Shown piece after piece: positions 7,865 to 15,452 of a stretch of DNA of 55,164 nucleotides. The position numbers and the translations under genes were made by a program. Position 1 is the stretch's first letter, and every line of letters begins with the position of its first letter. Source of the DNA: Candidatus Peribacteraceae bacterium (GTDB taxonomy: Bacteria; Patescibacteriota; Gracilibacteria; Peribacterales; Peribacteraceae); the NCBI GenBank assembly GCA_028703835.1, contig JAQVMB010000009.1, positions 1-55,164 on the forward strand, in the 5' to 3' direction. Under the pieces are notes generated by a model, which was not told the DNA's origin, did not search any database, and saw only the letters and a list, made by a program, of their open reading frames with translations.

Positions 7865-8914
7865 ATGATATCAGTCTTTGCCCGCCATTTGCCGGACGTT
7901 CCCCATATCCCCCTGCTCTATCCCAATTTGGGGAGGCAGGAGCGCGAATCCATCCTGTTCCTGAACAATGCCTTCCGGCGCCTGACGGATCCGATCGTGC
8001 GGACGGTTGACCGGCCGGAAGATGCGGATTTCCTCCTCGTCCCGCACAACTACTCCTCCATACGGCGGGAGACGGGGTACTTTTCGGACATGGTTCGGCT
8101 GGCCGAACGTACAGGGAAAAAGATTCTCGTGTTTTGGCACGGAGACGGCGACGGTCCGGTGCCGTATCCCCACACCGTCATTGTCCGAACCTCTCAGTAC
8201 CGGTACCGGATGCGGCCGAACGAAATCATGATGCCGGCGTATGCGGAGGATTTGCTCGGTGATGCGTCGTTGCAGGTGCGGTCGAAGGGGGAGGGTACAC
8301 CCGTCGTGGGGTTCTGCGGATGGGTGACGTACAAGAATGCGAAGAATGCCGTCGGGACGACGGTCAAGAACGCGCTCGTGGACGTGCGGAAAGCCTTCGT
8401 ACGGAATCCCGCTCTGGAAGCCGAAAAGAAAGGCATCACGCTTCGGCGGAAAGCCTTGGCCGTCCTGGAATCAAGCGCGAGGGTGCGGTGCAACGTCATC
8501 CGGCGGCGCAGCTACTCCGGCCATGCTTCCACCATCGGCCTCGACCCCGCCCAGGCGCGGCGGGAGTACGTGGACAACATGCTCCGGTCGGATCTCAGTC
8601 TCGTCGTGAAGGGGGACGGCAACTACTCGTACCGGTTCTACGAAGCCCTCAGCCTCGGCCGCGTTCCGCTTTTCCTCGATACCGCGTGCTGTCTCCCGCT
8701 CGCGGATGTCATCGATTACGGTTCGTTCCTCCTTACCGTCGATGTGGCGGATCTTTCCCGTCTGGCCGACATCGCCGCGGAACGGTTCGCAGCTCTTTCG
8801 GACGAAGAATTCCAGGCGATGCAGAAGAGCGCCCGCGCCGCGTTTGACCGGTATTTGCGCGTGGATCGCTATCTTCCCTATCTGTGTGATCGCGTGTTAC
8901 CCCGTTATACGTAG
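7865..8914 (+). CDS. Exostosin-family (GT47-like) glycosyltransferase
   Basis: 349 aa. The C-terminal part shows the exostosin signature: DLSLVVKGDGNYSYRFYEALSLGRVPLFLD, where the family has a conserved Arg, a YEAL-x2-G-x-VP core and a following acidic strand (described here by its elements around residues 240-275). Exostosin domains add uronic acid, galactose or xylose to glycans. No N-terminal membrane anchor is seen, as in other bacterial members. A TACACT -10-like hexamer at 7834-7839 would give a leader of about 20 nt. The 3' end overlaps the convergent gtrA-like gene by 10 bp. Confidence 0.8.
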   Translation: MISVFARHLPDVPHIPLLYPNLGRQERESILFLNNAFRRLTDPIVRTVDRPEDADFLLVPHNYSSIRRETGYFSDMVRLAERTGKKILVFWHGDGDGPVPYPHTVIVRTSQYRYRMRPNEIMMPAYAEDLLGDASLQVRSKGEGTPVVGFCGWVTYKNAKNAVGTTVKNALVDVRKAFVRNPALEAEKKGITLRRKALAVLESSARVRCNVIRRRSYSGHASTIGLDPAQARREYVDNMLRSDLSLVVKGDGNYSYRFYEALSLGRVPLFLDTACCLPLADVIDYGSFLLTVDVADLSRLADIAAERFAALSDEEFQAMQKSARAAFDRYLRVDRYLPYLCDRVLPRYT

Positions 8915-9312
8915 ACGAAAAACTTGTAGAGGAAGAAGTTCCAGGAGACGGTGGTGCCGATACCCAGCACTTTCGCGAGGGTCGGGTCCATCCCCGTCCA
9001 TTCCACCAATGCGTAGACGATGAATATCTGTGCGAGAATGTTCCACGTCGTGAGGATCGCATAGCGTACCGAGTGCTTCAGGACGGATTCTTTCTTTTTG
9101 AAGACGAAGTATTTGTGGAGGACGAAAGCCGCGACGATGCCGATGCCGCTCGAAACGGGCGTCGCGAGGAGGTACCACATGCCCAAGACGAGCATGAGAC
9201 GGTAGGAGAGGAGTTCCGTGAGGGCTGCGGTCCCCCCGCTCATGAGGTACCGGGAGAATTGGAACGCGTGGTGCAGGTGGCGATGCCAAAGGGGGGGGAG
9301 GCGAGTGAACAT
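8905..9312 (-). CDS. GtrA-like membrane protein
   Basis: 135-aa integral membrane protein with four predicted helices. FQFSRYLMSGGTAALTELLS opens the first, then VSSGIGIVAAFVLHKYFVF, YAILTTWNILAQIFIVYAL, and VLGIGTTVSWNFFLYKFFVY. The motif around HKYFVFK and the WNFFLYKFFVY ending are typical of GtrA/DPMS-type proteins, which help flip or hold polyprenyl-phosphate sugars. It lies 5 bp downstream of a GT4 on the same strand, which suggests an operon. Confidence 0.85.
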   Translation of the reverse strand: MFTRLPPLWHRHLHHAFQFSRYLMSGGTAALTELLSYRLMLVLGMWYLLATPVSSGIGIVAAFVLHKYFVFKKKESVLKHSVRYAILTTWNILAQIFIVYALVEWTGMDPTLAKVLGIGTTVSWNFFLYKFFVYV

Positions 9313-9317
9313 GGCGG

Positions 9318-10352
9318 CTATTGTCGGTGGGAGGACCGGTTCTGTCCATCAGAAGGCCGTTTCATTGCACTTCTATGGGCCCTTTCCAAGATGGCGTTTG
9401 CAAGCGCCGCTGGATCGCCCGGGGGGCAGAGAGACACGAGCGGATGCGAGGCGAAGCGTTCGCGGATAGCGGGTGTATCCGCCGTCACCACGGGGACGCC
9501 GCATGCGACGGCGTCATAGACTTTGTGGGGAATCACGCGCAGGGCTTTATCGGAAGTTCCGAAAATGCCGAGGCACAGGTCCGCATCGCGGATGAGTGAT
9601 GGCAGTTCCTCAATGCCGACGGGGGGGCGAAAAGTGACGTTCTGCAATTGCAACGCCTGCGAGAGTGCACGCATTTCCGCTTGGGTTTGCCCTCCTCCTA
9701 CCAGCATAAAGCGGATATGCCCATTATTTTTCTGCACGATGGCCGCCGCGCGAAGGATGGTTTCGATGCCTTGCAGCGGGATGTAACTGCCGTAGAAGAA
9801 GACGTCGAATGCCGCATGAGCGGACCTCTGTTGTGCCGGAGGTTTGAACAGGTCTTCGCGCGCACGGAGATACACCACTTCCACGCGCTCCGGTGAGAGG
9901 CGGAAGCGCCTGCAGAAAAATTCTTTCTGCGCCTGCGTGTCCACCAGGACGCGGTCGGCCAGATGGCAGCTCACGATATCCATGAGGAAGGCCATCCACG
10001 CTCGCGGATGCCACGGTGAGAAGAGGCGCCGATCAGAGACGTTGCTGTCGTACAGCGAGACGAATGCGTCGAAGAGAAGAGTTTTGCGCGGCCGGCGCGT
10101 CAGGAGCCAGGCGAGCGGTACCAGGTAGTGTCCCGGGAAGGTGACGAGAACCGTGTCGCAATCGCTCTTCATCGTCTTCCACTGCGCCCGCAAGGCACGC
10201 ATTTTTCCGACGAATCCCCGTACATCCGTATGGCATTCACGGAGGGTTCCTCCCTGTCCTTCGATGTACCGGCAGATCGTCCAGTACCGCGGGGAAGTGC
10301 GGTCGTGATAGCCGAAAGTGCAGATCGATGGCCGGACGGGGATGGAGGTCAC
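9318..10352 (-). CDS. Glycosyltransferase family 4 (GTG start)
   Basis: 344-aa GT-B protein. The GTG at 10352 is chosen because TATGAT (10359-10364) ends exactly six nt before it; the longer ATG-initiated frame would translate repeat DNA. It has a long hydrophobic patch near residue 70 (TVLVTFPGHYLVPLAWLL) seen in membrane-associated GT4 enzymes. The donor domain shows DVFFYGSYIPLQGIETIL, FMLVGGGQTQAEM, VTFRPPVGIEELPSLI, and a CLGIFGTSDKALRVIPHKVY segment with VYDAVACGVPVV. It is upstream of the GtrA-like gene in a two-gene operon. Donor unknown. Confidence 0.85.
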   Translation of the reverse strand: MTSIPVRPSICTFGYHDRTSPRYWTICRYIEGQGGTLRECHTDVRGFVGKMRALRAQWKTMKSDCDTVLVTFPGHYLVPLAWLLTRRPRKTLLFDAFVSLYDSNVSDRRLFSPWHPRAWMAFLMDIVSCHLADRVLVDTQAQKEFFCRRFRLSPERVEVVYLRAREDLFKPPAQQRSAHAAFDVFFYGSYIPLQGIETILRAAAIVQKNNGHIRFMLVGGGQTQAEMRALSQALQLQNVTFRPPVGIEELPSLIRDADLCLGIFGTSDKALRVIPHKVYDAVACGVPVVTADTPAIRERFASHPLVSLCPPGDPAALANAILERAHRSAMKRPSDGQNRSSHRQ

Positions 10353-10358
10353 AGGGGC

Positions 10359-10364
10359 ATCATA
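10359..10364 (-). promoter_or_regulatory. -10 element, leaderless GTG start
   Basis: On the minus strand TATGAT is followed by GCCCCT and GTG, a six-nt gap. It flanks the intergenic nonamer repeat on the left. Confidence 0.55.
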
Positions 10365-10520
10365 GAGGATTCCGAAGAAGCCGAGGAAGCCGACGATCCT
10401 TCGTCTTCGCTCAGGACAAGTGCCGAGGAGTGGCAGCTGTTCCATTCGTTCGCCTTTTGCCATAGTTCCTCGGAATCCTCGGAATCCTCGGTTTCGTCGG
10501 TTTCTTCCCCTTTGGTCCTC
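10365..10520. repeat. Nonamer-based inverted repeat (GAGGATTCC units) between divergent glycosyltransferases
   Basis: Left arm 10365-10399 reads GAGGATTCC, GAAGAAGCC, GAGGAAGCC. The reverse complement of the right arm 10465-10520 reads GAAGAAACC, GACGAAACC, GAGGATTCC, GAGGATTCC, GAGGAA. About 65 bp of unrelated DNA forms the loop. Divergent -10 elements lie immediately outside on both sides. Confidence 0.78.
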
Positions 10521-10534
10521 CGTTCTGCTTCCTC

Positions 10535-10540
10535 TATCCT
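10535..10540 (+). promoter_or_regulatory. -10 element, leaderless GTG start
   Basis: TATCCT at 10535-10540, then AGTTCC, then GTG at 10547: exactly six nt. Confidence 0.55.
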
Positions 10541-10546
10541 AGTTCC

Positions 10547-11698
10547 GTGCGCATCACATACGTCTTCCACGGGCGCTTTCCGACCGAGAAGGCCCACGGC
10601 CATCAAGTGGCGCAGGTTTGTACGGCCTTATCCCGCCTCGGCCATGCCGTTACCATCGTCGCACCGACGGTGGCCAACAACATTGCCGCCGATCCTCGTG
10701 CGTACTACGGCCTTCCCTCCGACGTGTGCGTGGAACGTCTGCGGCATTCCGACGGTTTCTCGTTGCCGCTTGTGCCGGGATTCCTGAAGTACGCCGTCAC
10801 GCTTCTGGGGTATCGCCGCGCTCTGCGTTCGTATTTGGGTCATCATCCGTCCGATCTTCTCTACCTTCGATCGCCCTATCTCCTTCGCACCGTATTGCGG
10901 GCGACCACCCCGGTTCTTCTGGAACTTCACGATCTTCCGCGCCGGAAGCGGGCGGCTTTCGCCCGCCTGTGCAATCGCTGCACGCGCATCGTTTGCCTCA
11001 CGACTCCGCTCCGGAAGGAACTGATTGAACGGGGTGTCCATCCGTCACGGATCATCGTCGAAGGCGATGCCGTGGATCTCCGTCGTTTCGAACAGACCCC
11101 CCCTTCCCCTGCCCCCCTTCCCCCCGATGAGCTGCCCAAGGTGCCTGTCATCGGCTACGTCGGGTCACTCGTGACGCGGGATACCTTGGAGAAAGGTGTG
11201 CGGGAGCTGTTGCAGGCGTGTGCTCTCTTAACGAAGAGAGGAATGTCGTTCCGCGTGAAGATCACGGGGGGGCCTCAGCGGTGGGTGGAGGCGTACCGTG
11301 CCCTCGCGAAGGATTTTGGCATCGCATCACTCGTGCATTTCGACGGCCCCGTTCCTTCCGCCGATGTTCCCGCGGCGATTGCGGCGTGCAATGTGTGTGT
11401 GTATCCCGCTCCGGGGACGAACCATCCCTACTTCCGTCGCGATACGTCCCCCCTCAAAGTCTTCGAGTATCTCGCGGCGGGCCGGCCCATCGTCTGCGCG
11501 GATCTTCCTCCTTTGCGCGATGTTCTGAGTGAGGAGACGGCGGTGTTTTGTCCTCCGGGGGATCCGGCTGCGCTCGCGGATGCGCTGGAGAAAGTCCTGC
11601 GCGATCCGTCGTTGGCCACGTCGCTTGCGGCACGGGGAAAAGAACTCGTTCGCCATCATACGTGGGAAGAGCGGATGAAGAGGGTGTTATCTTTTTGA
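10547..11698 (+). CDS. Glycosyltransferase family 4 (GTG start)
   Basis: 383-aa GT-B transferase starting at GTG 10547 (RITYVFHGRFPTEKAHGHQV). Donor domain: VIGYVGSLVTRDTLEKGVRE, KITGGPQRWVEAYRALA, VHFDGPVPSADVPAAI, and TSPLKVFEYLAAGRPIVCAD, in which SPLKVFEY is the family motif (K and E positions present). The linker between the two domains is C-rich (FEQTPPSPAPLPPDELP; DNA C7-TT-C4-TG-C6-TT-C6 from 11097) and could be slippage-prone. Transcribed away from the preceding operon. Substrate not predictable. Confidence 0.9.
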   Translation: MRITYVFHGRFPTEKAHGHQVAQVCTALSRLGHAVTIVAPTVANNIAADPRAYYGLPSDVCVERLRHSDGFSLPLVPGFLKYAVTLLGYRRALRSYLGHHPSDLLYLRSPYLLRTVLRATTPVLLELHDLPRRKRAAFARLCNRCTRIVCLTTPLRKELIERGVHPSRIIVEGDAVDLRRFEQTPPSPAPLPPDELPKVPVIGYVGSLVTRDTLEKGVRELLQACALLTKRGMSFRVKITGGPQRWVEAYRALAKDFGIASLVHFDGPVPSADVPAAIAACNVCVYPAPGTNHPYFRRDTSPLKVFEYLAAGRPIVCADLPPLRDVLSEETAVFCPPGDPAALADALEKVLRDPSLATSLAARGKELVRHHTWEERMKRVLSF

Positions 11699-11701
11699 AG
11701 G

Positions 11702-11781
11702 GAGAGCGGGTCTTCGACCCGCGGGCCCTCACATTCCGATGGTGCGGGCATCTGTAGCCCCGCACGTCGAAGACGTGCTCT
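11702..11781. repeat. Paired hairpin repeat between convergent genes
   Basis: The left unit 11702-11729 has the perfect hairpin GCGGGTC-TTC-GACCCGC; the right unit 11752-11781 has GCACGTC-GAA-GACGTGC. The two units are inverted copies of each other (AGAGC...GTCTTCGAC...GCGGG). With a gene ending at 11698 and another at 11812, it may act as a two-sided transcription barrier, although no T-run follows. Confidence 0.72.
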
Positions 11782-11811
11782 GGGGGGGAGGGGTAAATGG
11801 CGAGGAAGGCC

Positions 11812-12555
11812 TTAGATGACGGTCCGGGCGAGTTCGGTATTCGTTTTGTGCGTCAGCCCCGGCGTGTCGGAAACGAAGGTCAGGAACTGTTCCAGCTCTT
11901 CCCACTGTCCATACCGCTCCATTTCTCGCGCATGGCCGTAGAGATGGAAGAACGGCTGCGACGTTTCCAGCGCATGCGTGAAGAGCGCCTTGGCCAAGTT
12001 GAGCCAGTTTCCGCAGGAGCGAAGACCGATGCCGAGCTTGCGCAGACGGGGGTAGTGGGCCCGGAGCGGCCCGAGAGGGTCCAAGTATTTCCAGGGCGGG
12101 CGGAAGCTTCTGCGAAAAGGGAACGGCATCACCTGGATGCTCACGGGGAGGGCGAAGCGGTCATTGGCCGTGAACCGGAACATGTCGGTTGTTCGTGCGC
12201 AAACGAAGCCGGCTTCCTGCGTGAGTTTGCAGATCCGTTCATCGTGGGCGCCTTTGGGGTAGCAGAAGCTTGTGCAGGGCTTGCCCGTGATTCGTTCCAG
12301 CCATCCTTTGCTTTCGTGCAACTCTTTCATCGCCTGCTTGGTCGGGAGCGTGGTGAGACGGGGGTGCGTGAGAGTGTGCGCCCCCACTTCGAAGCGTCCC
12401 GACAGCGACCGGATTTCCTCCTTCGAGAGCATACGTTCCCCATGCTGCGTGGCGGGGCAGACATAGAACGTCCCGGTCGTCCCATGCCGTTCGAGGAGTT
12501 CGGCGATGCGAAGGTCCGATGCGTAGCCGTCGTCCCAGGAAGTCGTGAAGATCAC
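11812..12555 (-). CDS. Polysaccharide deacetylase (NodB/CE4 family), GTG start
   Basis: 247 aa. CE4 motifs are visible: MIFTTSWDDGYASDL (Asp8-Asp9, base and metal ligand), HTLTHPRL (His60 and His64, metal ligands), and FCYPKGAHDE as the substrate-groove motif. The expected activity is metal-dependent N- or O-deacetylation of a glycan. No signal peptide is seen, so it may act on a cytoplasmic lipid-linked intermediate. The GTG at 12555 is chosen because TACACT ends six nt upstream (12562-12567); a longer frame reads through the heptamer repeat. Confidence 0.85.
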   Translation of the reverse strand: MIFTTSWDDGYASDLRIAELLERHGTTGTFYVCPATQHGERMLSKEEIRSLSGRFEVGAHTLTHPRLTTLPTKQAMKELHESKGWLERITGKPCTSFCYPKGAHDERICKLTQEAGFVCARTTDMFRFTANDRFALPVSIQVMPFPFRRSFRPPWKYLDPLGPLRAHYPRLRKLGIGLRSCGNWLNLAKALFTHALETSQPFFHLYGHAREMERYGQWEELEQFLTFVSDTPGLTHKTNTELARTVI

Positions 12556-12561
12556 GGAGGG

Positions 12562-12567
12562 AGTGTA
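12562..12567 (-). promoter_or_regulatory. -10 element, leaderless GTG start
   Basis: Minus-strand GCTACACT, then CCCTCC and GTG at 12555 (six nt). Confidence 0.55.
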
Positions 12568-12575
12568 GCGATTGG

Positions 12576-12645
12576 AGCGGTCAGCGGACAGCGACAAGCG
12601 GCCAGTATCAATCATCTGAGAGCTGACAGCTCATAGCTGACAGCT
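12576..12645. repeat. Heptamer-based inverted repeat (AGCTGTC/AGCGGTC units)
   Basis: Left arm 12576-12605: AGCGGTC, AGCGGAC, AGCGACA, AGCGGCC. Right arm 12616-12645 in reverse complement: AGCTGTC, AGCTATG, AGCTGTC, AGCTCTC. The period is 7 in both. It sits between two divergent leaderless promoters. Confidence 0.8.
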
Positions 12646-12646
12646 G

Positions 12647-12652
12647 TATGCT
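12647..12652 (+). promoter_or_regulatory. Extended -10 element, leaderless GTG start
   Basis: TGTATGCT with hexamer TATGCT at 12647-12652, then TTTTCC and GTG at 12659. Confidence 0.55.
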
Positions 12653-12658
12653 TTTTCC

Positions 12659-13798
12659 GTGCGCGTTTGCTTCATCATGCCCGTGCTGGATGCCTTCAAG
12701 GGGGGGAACCACCTTCCGCTCCTGCGTGCGGCGTCGCAGACGCAGTTCACCATCCTCACGAACCGGGCGAAGCTGGCGGAGGAGCTCCCGCCCAATGTCA
12801 CAGTCGTCACGCTCGGGCGGCGCATCGGACCGTACTACTACGGCATCGCCGACCGTCTTTTCGCGCGTGCGGTTCTCCGCGCTTATCCTTCTTCCCATGC
12901 GTTCTGGCAGGATTTTGACGTCATCCATCTCAACCAGACGCTCGGCCCTTCGTTGCTCGTACTGAAGGAGACGGGACGCCCTCTGCTGTACGCGCTTCAT
13001 CATCCCGTCACCGCGGACCGCGATGTGGCCGTGCGGGAGACGAGCGGCTTTGAGCGCCTGCGTTGGCGCCTACGATATGCGCCTCTGATTTCTGCACAGC
13101 GGAAACTTTGTCGAGGCGCAGATCACCTGATGGTCGTGTCCGAAACGATCGCCGCCCGCGCACATGCCGAGTACGGTGTGCCGCCGGAGCGGATCAGCGT
13201 CGTGCCAAACGGCGTCGATGGCGCAGTGTTCCCGCTTGCGGCGGGGGGAGAGGATTTTGATGTCATCGCGATGGGGTCGTTGCTGCATCCGCGAAAAGGA
13301 TTCAAATATCTCCTCGAAACATACCGTTTTCTCGCGGCGAAGGGATGCCGCATCGCGGATGTGGGTCGTCGTTCCGATGAACAGCGTGCGCTTCTCGCCC
13401 AAATCTCCGGCGTCCGTGCATTCGGGACCGTGAAGCAGGAGGAGCTGCTCTCTCTTCTGGGCCGTTCCAAGACGCTCGTCTCCGCCTCGCTCTACGAAGG
13501 ATTCGGCCTCTCTCTCATCGAAGCGCTTGCCTGCGGCAAGCCTGCATTCGCTTTTGCGGGCGGGGCGGTGGAAGAGGTGCTCACTCCCGTCGACTCGTCG
13601 CTCGTCGTGCCCGTGCGCGATACCCAAGCGCTGGCGGCGCGCATCTTGGCGTTCGTGGCCCTGCCCGCAGCGGAGCGCCATGCCCGCGCCGCCGCGTACC
13701 GTGCGAAGGTTCTGGAGCTCTATTCTCTCTCGCGCAGTGCGGAGGTGTTGCAGGCGGTGTATTTCAAACAATCACATCCTCCTTCCGTCGCCAGATAG
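12659..13798 (+). CDS. Glycosyltransferase family 4 (GTG start)
   Basis: 379-aa GT-B enzyme beginning GTG at 12659 (RVCFIMPVLDAFKGGNHLPL). Acceptor-domain HLNQTLGPS, then VVSETIAARAHAEYGVP and VPNGVDGAVFPL lead into the donor domain. DVIAMGSLLHPRKGFKYLLE, VRAFGTVKQEELLSLLGRSK and ASLYEGFGLSLIEALACGKP include the canonical EGFGLSLIEA motif with both glutamates. Its last 79 bp overlap the 3' end of the convergent capsule-type gene. Confidence 0.9.
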   Translation: MRVCFIMPVLDAFKGGNHLPLLRAASQTQFTILTNRAKLAEELPPNVTVVTLGRRIGPYYYGIADRLFARAVLRAYPSSHAFWQDFDVIHLNQTLGPSLLVLKETGRPLLYALHHPVTADRDVAVRETSGFERLRWRLRYAPLISAQRKLCRGADHLMVVSETIAARAHAEYGVPPERISVVPNGVDGAVFPLAAGGEDFDVIAMGSLLHPRKGFKYLLETYRFLAAKGCRIADVGRRSDEQRALLAQISGVRAFGTVKQEELLSLLGRSKTLVSASLYEGFGLSLIEALACGKPAFAFAGGAVEEVLTPVDSSLVVPVRDTQALAARILAFVALPAAERHARAAAYRAKVLELYSLSRSAEVLQAVYFKQSHPPSVAR

Positions 13799-15438
13799 TC
13801 TTCGTCTTTTGACTCCAATATCCAGTTCGCGAAGGAGCGCAGGTCGGGGGCGTTCAGGAGTTCGTCCACGGACCGCACATTGATGCAGACGTTCTGATAG
13901 AGGCTCTGGCGGGGGCGGGCGTCCGGTTTCTGCGTGAGTGTGAACGACCGCATGTGCCACGGCCGTTGCAGGAAGAGGGCGTGGGCGTGGAGGCGTCCCA
14001 AACGCGTTTCGTCCGCGGAGAGGCGGGAGAAGTCGTCGATGCGGCGGATCTTGTCCAGGTACTCCTCCGGCGTGGAGGAATCTTCCGTAAAGCCCATGCC
14101 CGTGTAGCGGCCCGTTCCCGCCGTGAAGACCCGCACGCCGAAGGACGGCGCTTCGATGCCCACGGTGCCGCGGACGGTCACGCAGGCATCGGCGACGGGG
14201 AAGAATGAATACGTGCTGATGTCGGTGTCCGGCGCCACGACGCGGATGTTGGCCGGCAGGTTTCCCACGTTCGCCGTGATCGCCAGGACATCGTGAGGTT
14301 TGGCGCTCGGGCCCAGGTCTTTCATCTTCCAGACGTAGTCGGGATGCAGCTTCACGATCCAGTTCACGCGGGGGTTTTGGCAGGCCGCCTGCACCGTCGC
14401 CACCAGCCATTGTTCGTAGTCCGGGAACAGGTTCGTCCCGTAGAAGAACGTGGCGTCCCAGAGTACGTGCGAGAAGATGATGACGGTCTTTTTCGTCGGA
14501 TCCAGGCCGAGCTGCGCGCGGACTTGCTCGGGAGTTTTCAGGACTTTTCCCTTCTGGAGGAAGTTGCGGTTGTACCACTTCCCGTGTTCGTAGCTTTCGC
14601 GCAGGATGCCCATGAAGGCATTTTCGTGGTCGGGGAGCCAGGGTTGAGACCGTATGGTTTCCCAGCTCTTCCGCGAGACGGAGAACGGGTGCACGTACTT
14701 GTTCTCCTTATGGAATCGCTTGAAGACGAGCGTGTCCAAGCGCTGGCCATTGACGTACTGGATCACGTCCAGGCCGCGTTCCACGGCGCAGTCGAAGATC
14801 TCGCCGGCGGGGGTGTAGCCTTTCTCGAAGAAGAGGACGTGATCCGGCTTGCTGGCGTCCAGCAGCGCGCGCGCCGCGCGGATGCTGAGAAGTGATTCCT
14901 CGTACGCTTCCCGCAGGAATGCGCGCGTCCCTGCGCTGCCCAGATCGAGGCTTCCCACGCGGACTTTGCGCAGGACGGCCGAGAGGGCGTGCTTGCCCGC
15001 GTCCACGTCACCCATGGCATACGTGTGCAGCGCATGGAAGGAAGGGGAGCCGTCGAGGAGGTCGCTGACGGCGCGGACGTCATCGGGGTTCCTGCCGCCC
15101 GTCGCGTCCCGATAGTCGTCGAAAAAGATGATGTTCGTGATGCCGAATGCGCGGAAATATCGCTCGGCGCGCTTGCAGGAGCGGAAGAGCAGGACCACCG
15201 GCGTGCAGCCGCGCGCCTGGAGCGTTTTCAGCAGCATCGCTTCCATCTTCACGTACGCGGGACGGTCGGTGAGGCTCACCATCAGCACCGTTTTTCCGGT
15301 CGCCCCTTCTCCTTTTGAGGAGGCCAGGAAAGGGAAGCGGCGGCGCAGCAAGAACTCATCCCACCGCACGGCGGCTTCGTCCGCGAGGAGGGAGGGGTTG
15401 GCAAGCAGCCTGCGGACGGAGCGCCAGAGTTTGGGCAC
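13720..15438 (-). CDS. Capsule/surface-polysaccharide biosynthesis protein (KpsS/GT-B-like)
   Basis: 572 aa, GTG start at 15438, 14 nt after the epimerase gene, so last in a four-gene operon. I recognise a capsule-type architecture rather than an exact family: a Rossmann-like first half (KTVLMVSLTDRPAYVKMEAM; GCTPVVLLFRSCKRAERYF), then TVIIFSHVLWDATFFYGTNL, a WIVKLHPDYVWK strand-histidine motif, and DISTYSFFPVADACVTVRGT-VGIEAPSFGVRVF. The HPD plus T-x-RGT-x-GIE-x3-FG pattern recalls KpsS/KpsC- and CDP-glycerol-transferase-like proteins. The final 26 residues are encoded by DNA that also encodes the C-terminus of the opposite GT4. Confidence 0.68.
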   Translation of the reverse strand: MPKLWRSVRRLLANPSLLADEAAVRWDEFLLRRRFPFLASSKGEGATGKTVLMVSLTDRPAYVKMEAMLLKTLQARGCTPVVLLFRSCKRAERYFRAFGITNIIFFDDYRDATGGRNPDDVRAVSDLLDGSPSFHALHTYAMGDVDAGKHALSAVLRKVRVGSLDLGSAGTRAFLREAYEESLLSIRAARALLDASKPDHVLFFEKGYTPAGEIFDCAVERGLDVIQYVNGQRLDTLVFKRFHKENKYVHPFSVSRKSWETIRSQPWLPDHENAFMGILRESYEHGKWYNRNFLQKGKVLKTPEQVRAQLGLDPTKKTVIIFSHVLWDATFFYGTNLFPDYEQWLVATVQAACQNPRVNWIVKLHPDYVWKMKDLGPSAKPHDVLAITANVGNLPANIRVVAPDTDISTYSFFPVADACVTVRGTVGIEAPSFGVRVFTAGTGRYTGMGFTEDSSTPEEYLDKIRRIDDFSRLSADETRLGRLHAHALFLQRPWHMRSFTLTQKPDARPRQSLYQNVCINVRSVDELLNAPDLRSFANWILESKDEDYLATEGGCDCLKYTACNTSALRERE

Positions 15439-15452
15439 GTTGTCGGAGTGGG

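Noticed and set aside
6829-8010. 393-residue plus-strand frame opposite the GT-A-like gene
   Set aside because: It is the complement shadow of a gene with a clear CDDD motif; its own product is Arg/Glu/Val-rich and motif-free.
10353-10463. N-terminal extension of the minus-strand GT4
   Set aside because: It translates repeat DNA (GFLGFFGILY). The GTG at 10352 has a TATGAT exactly six nt upstream.
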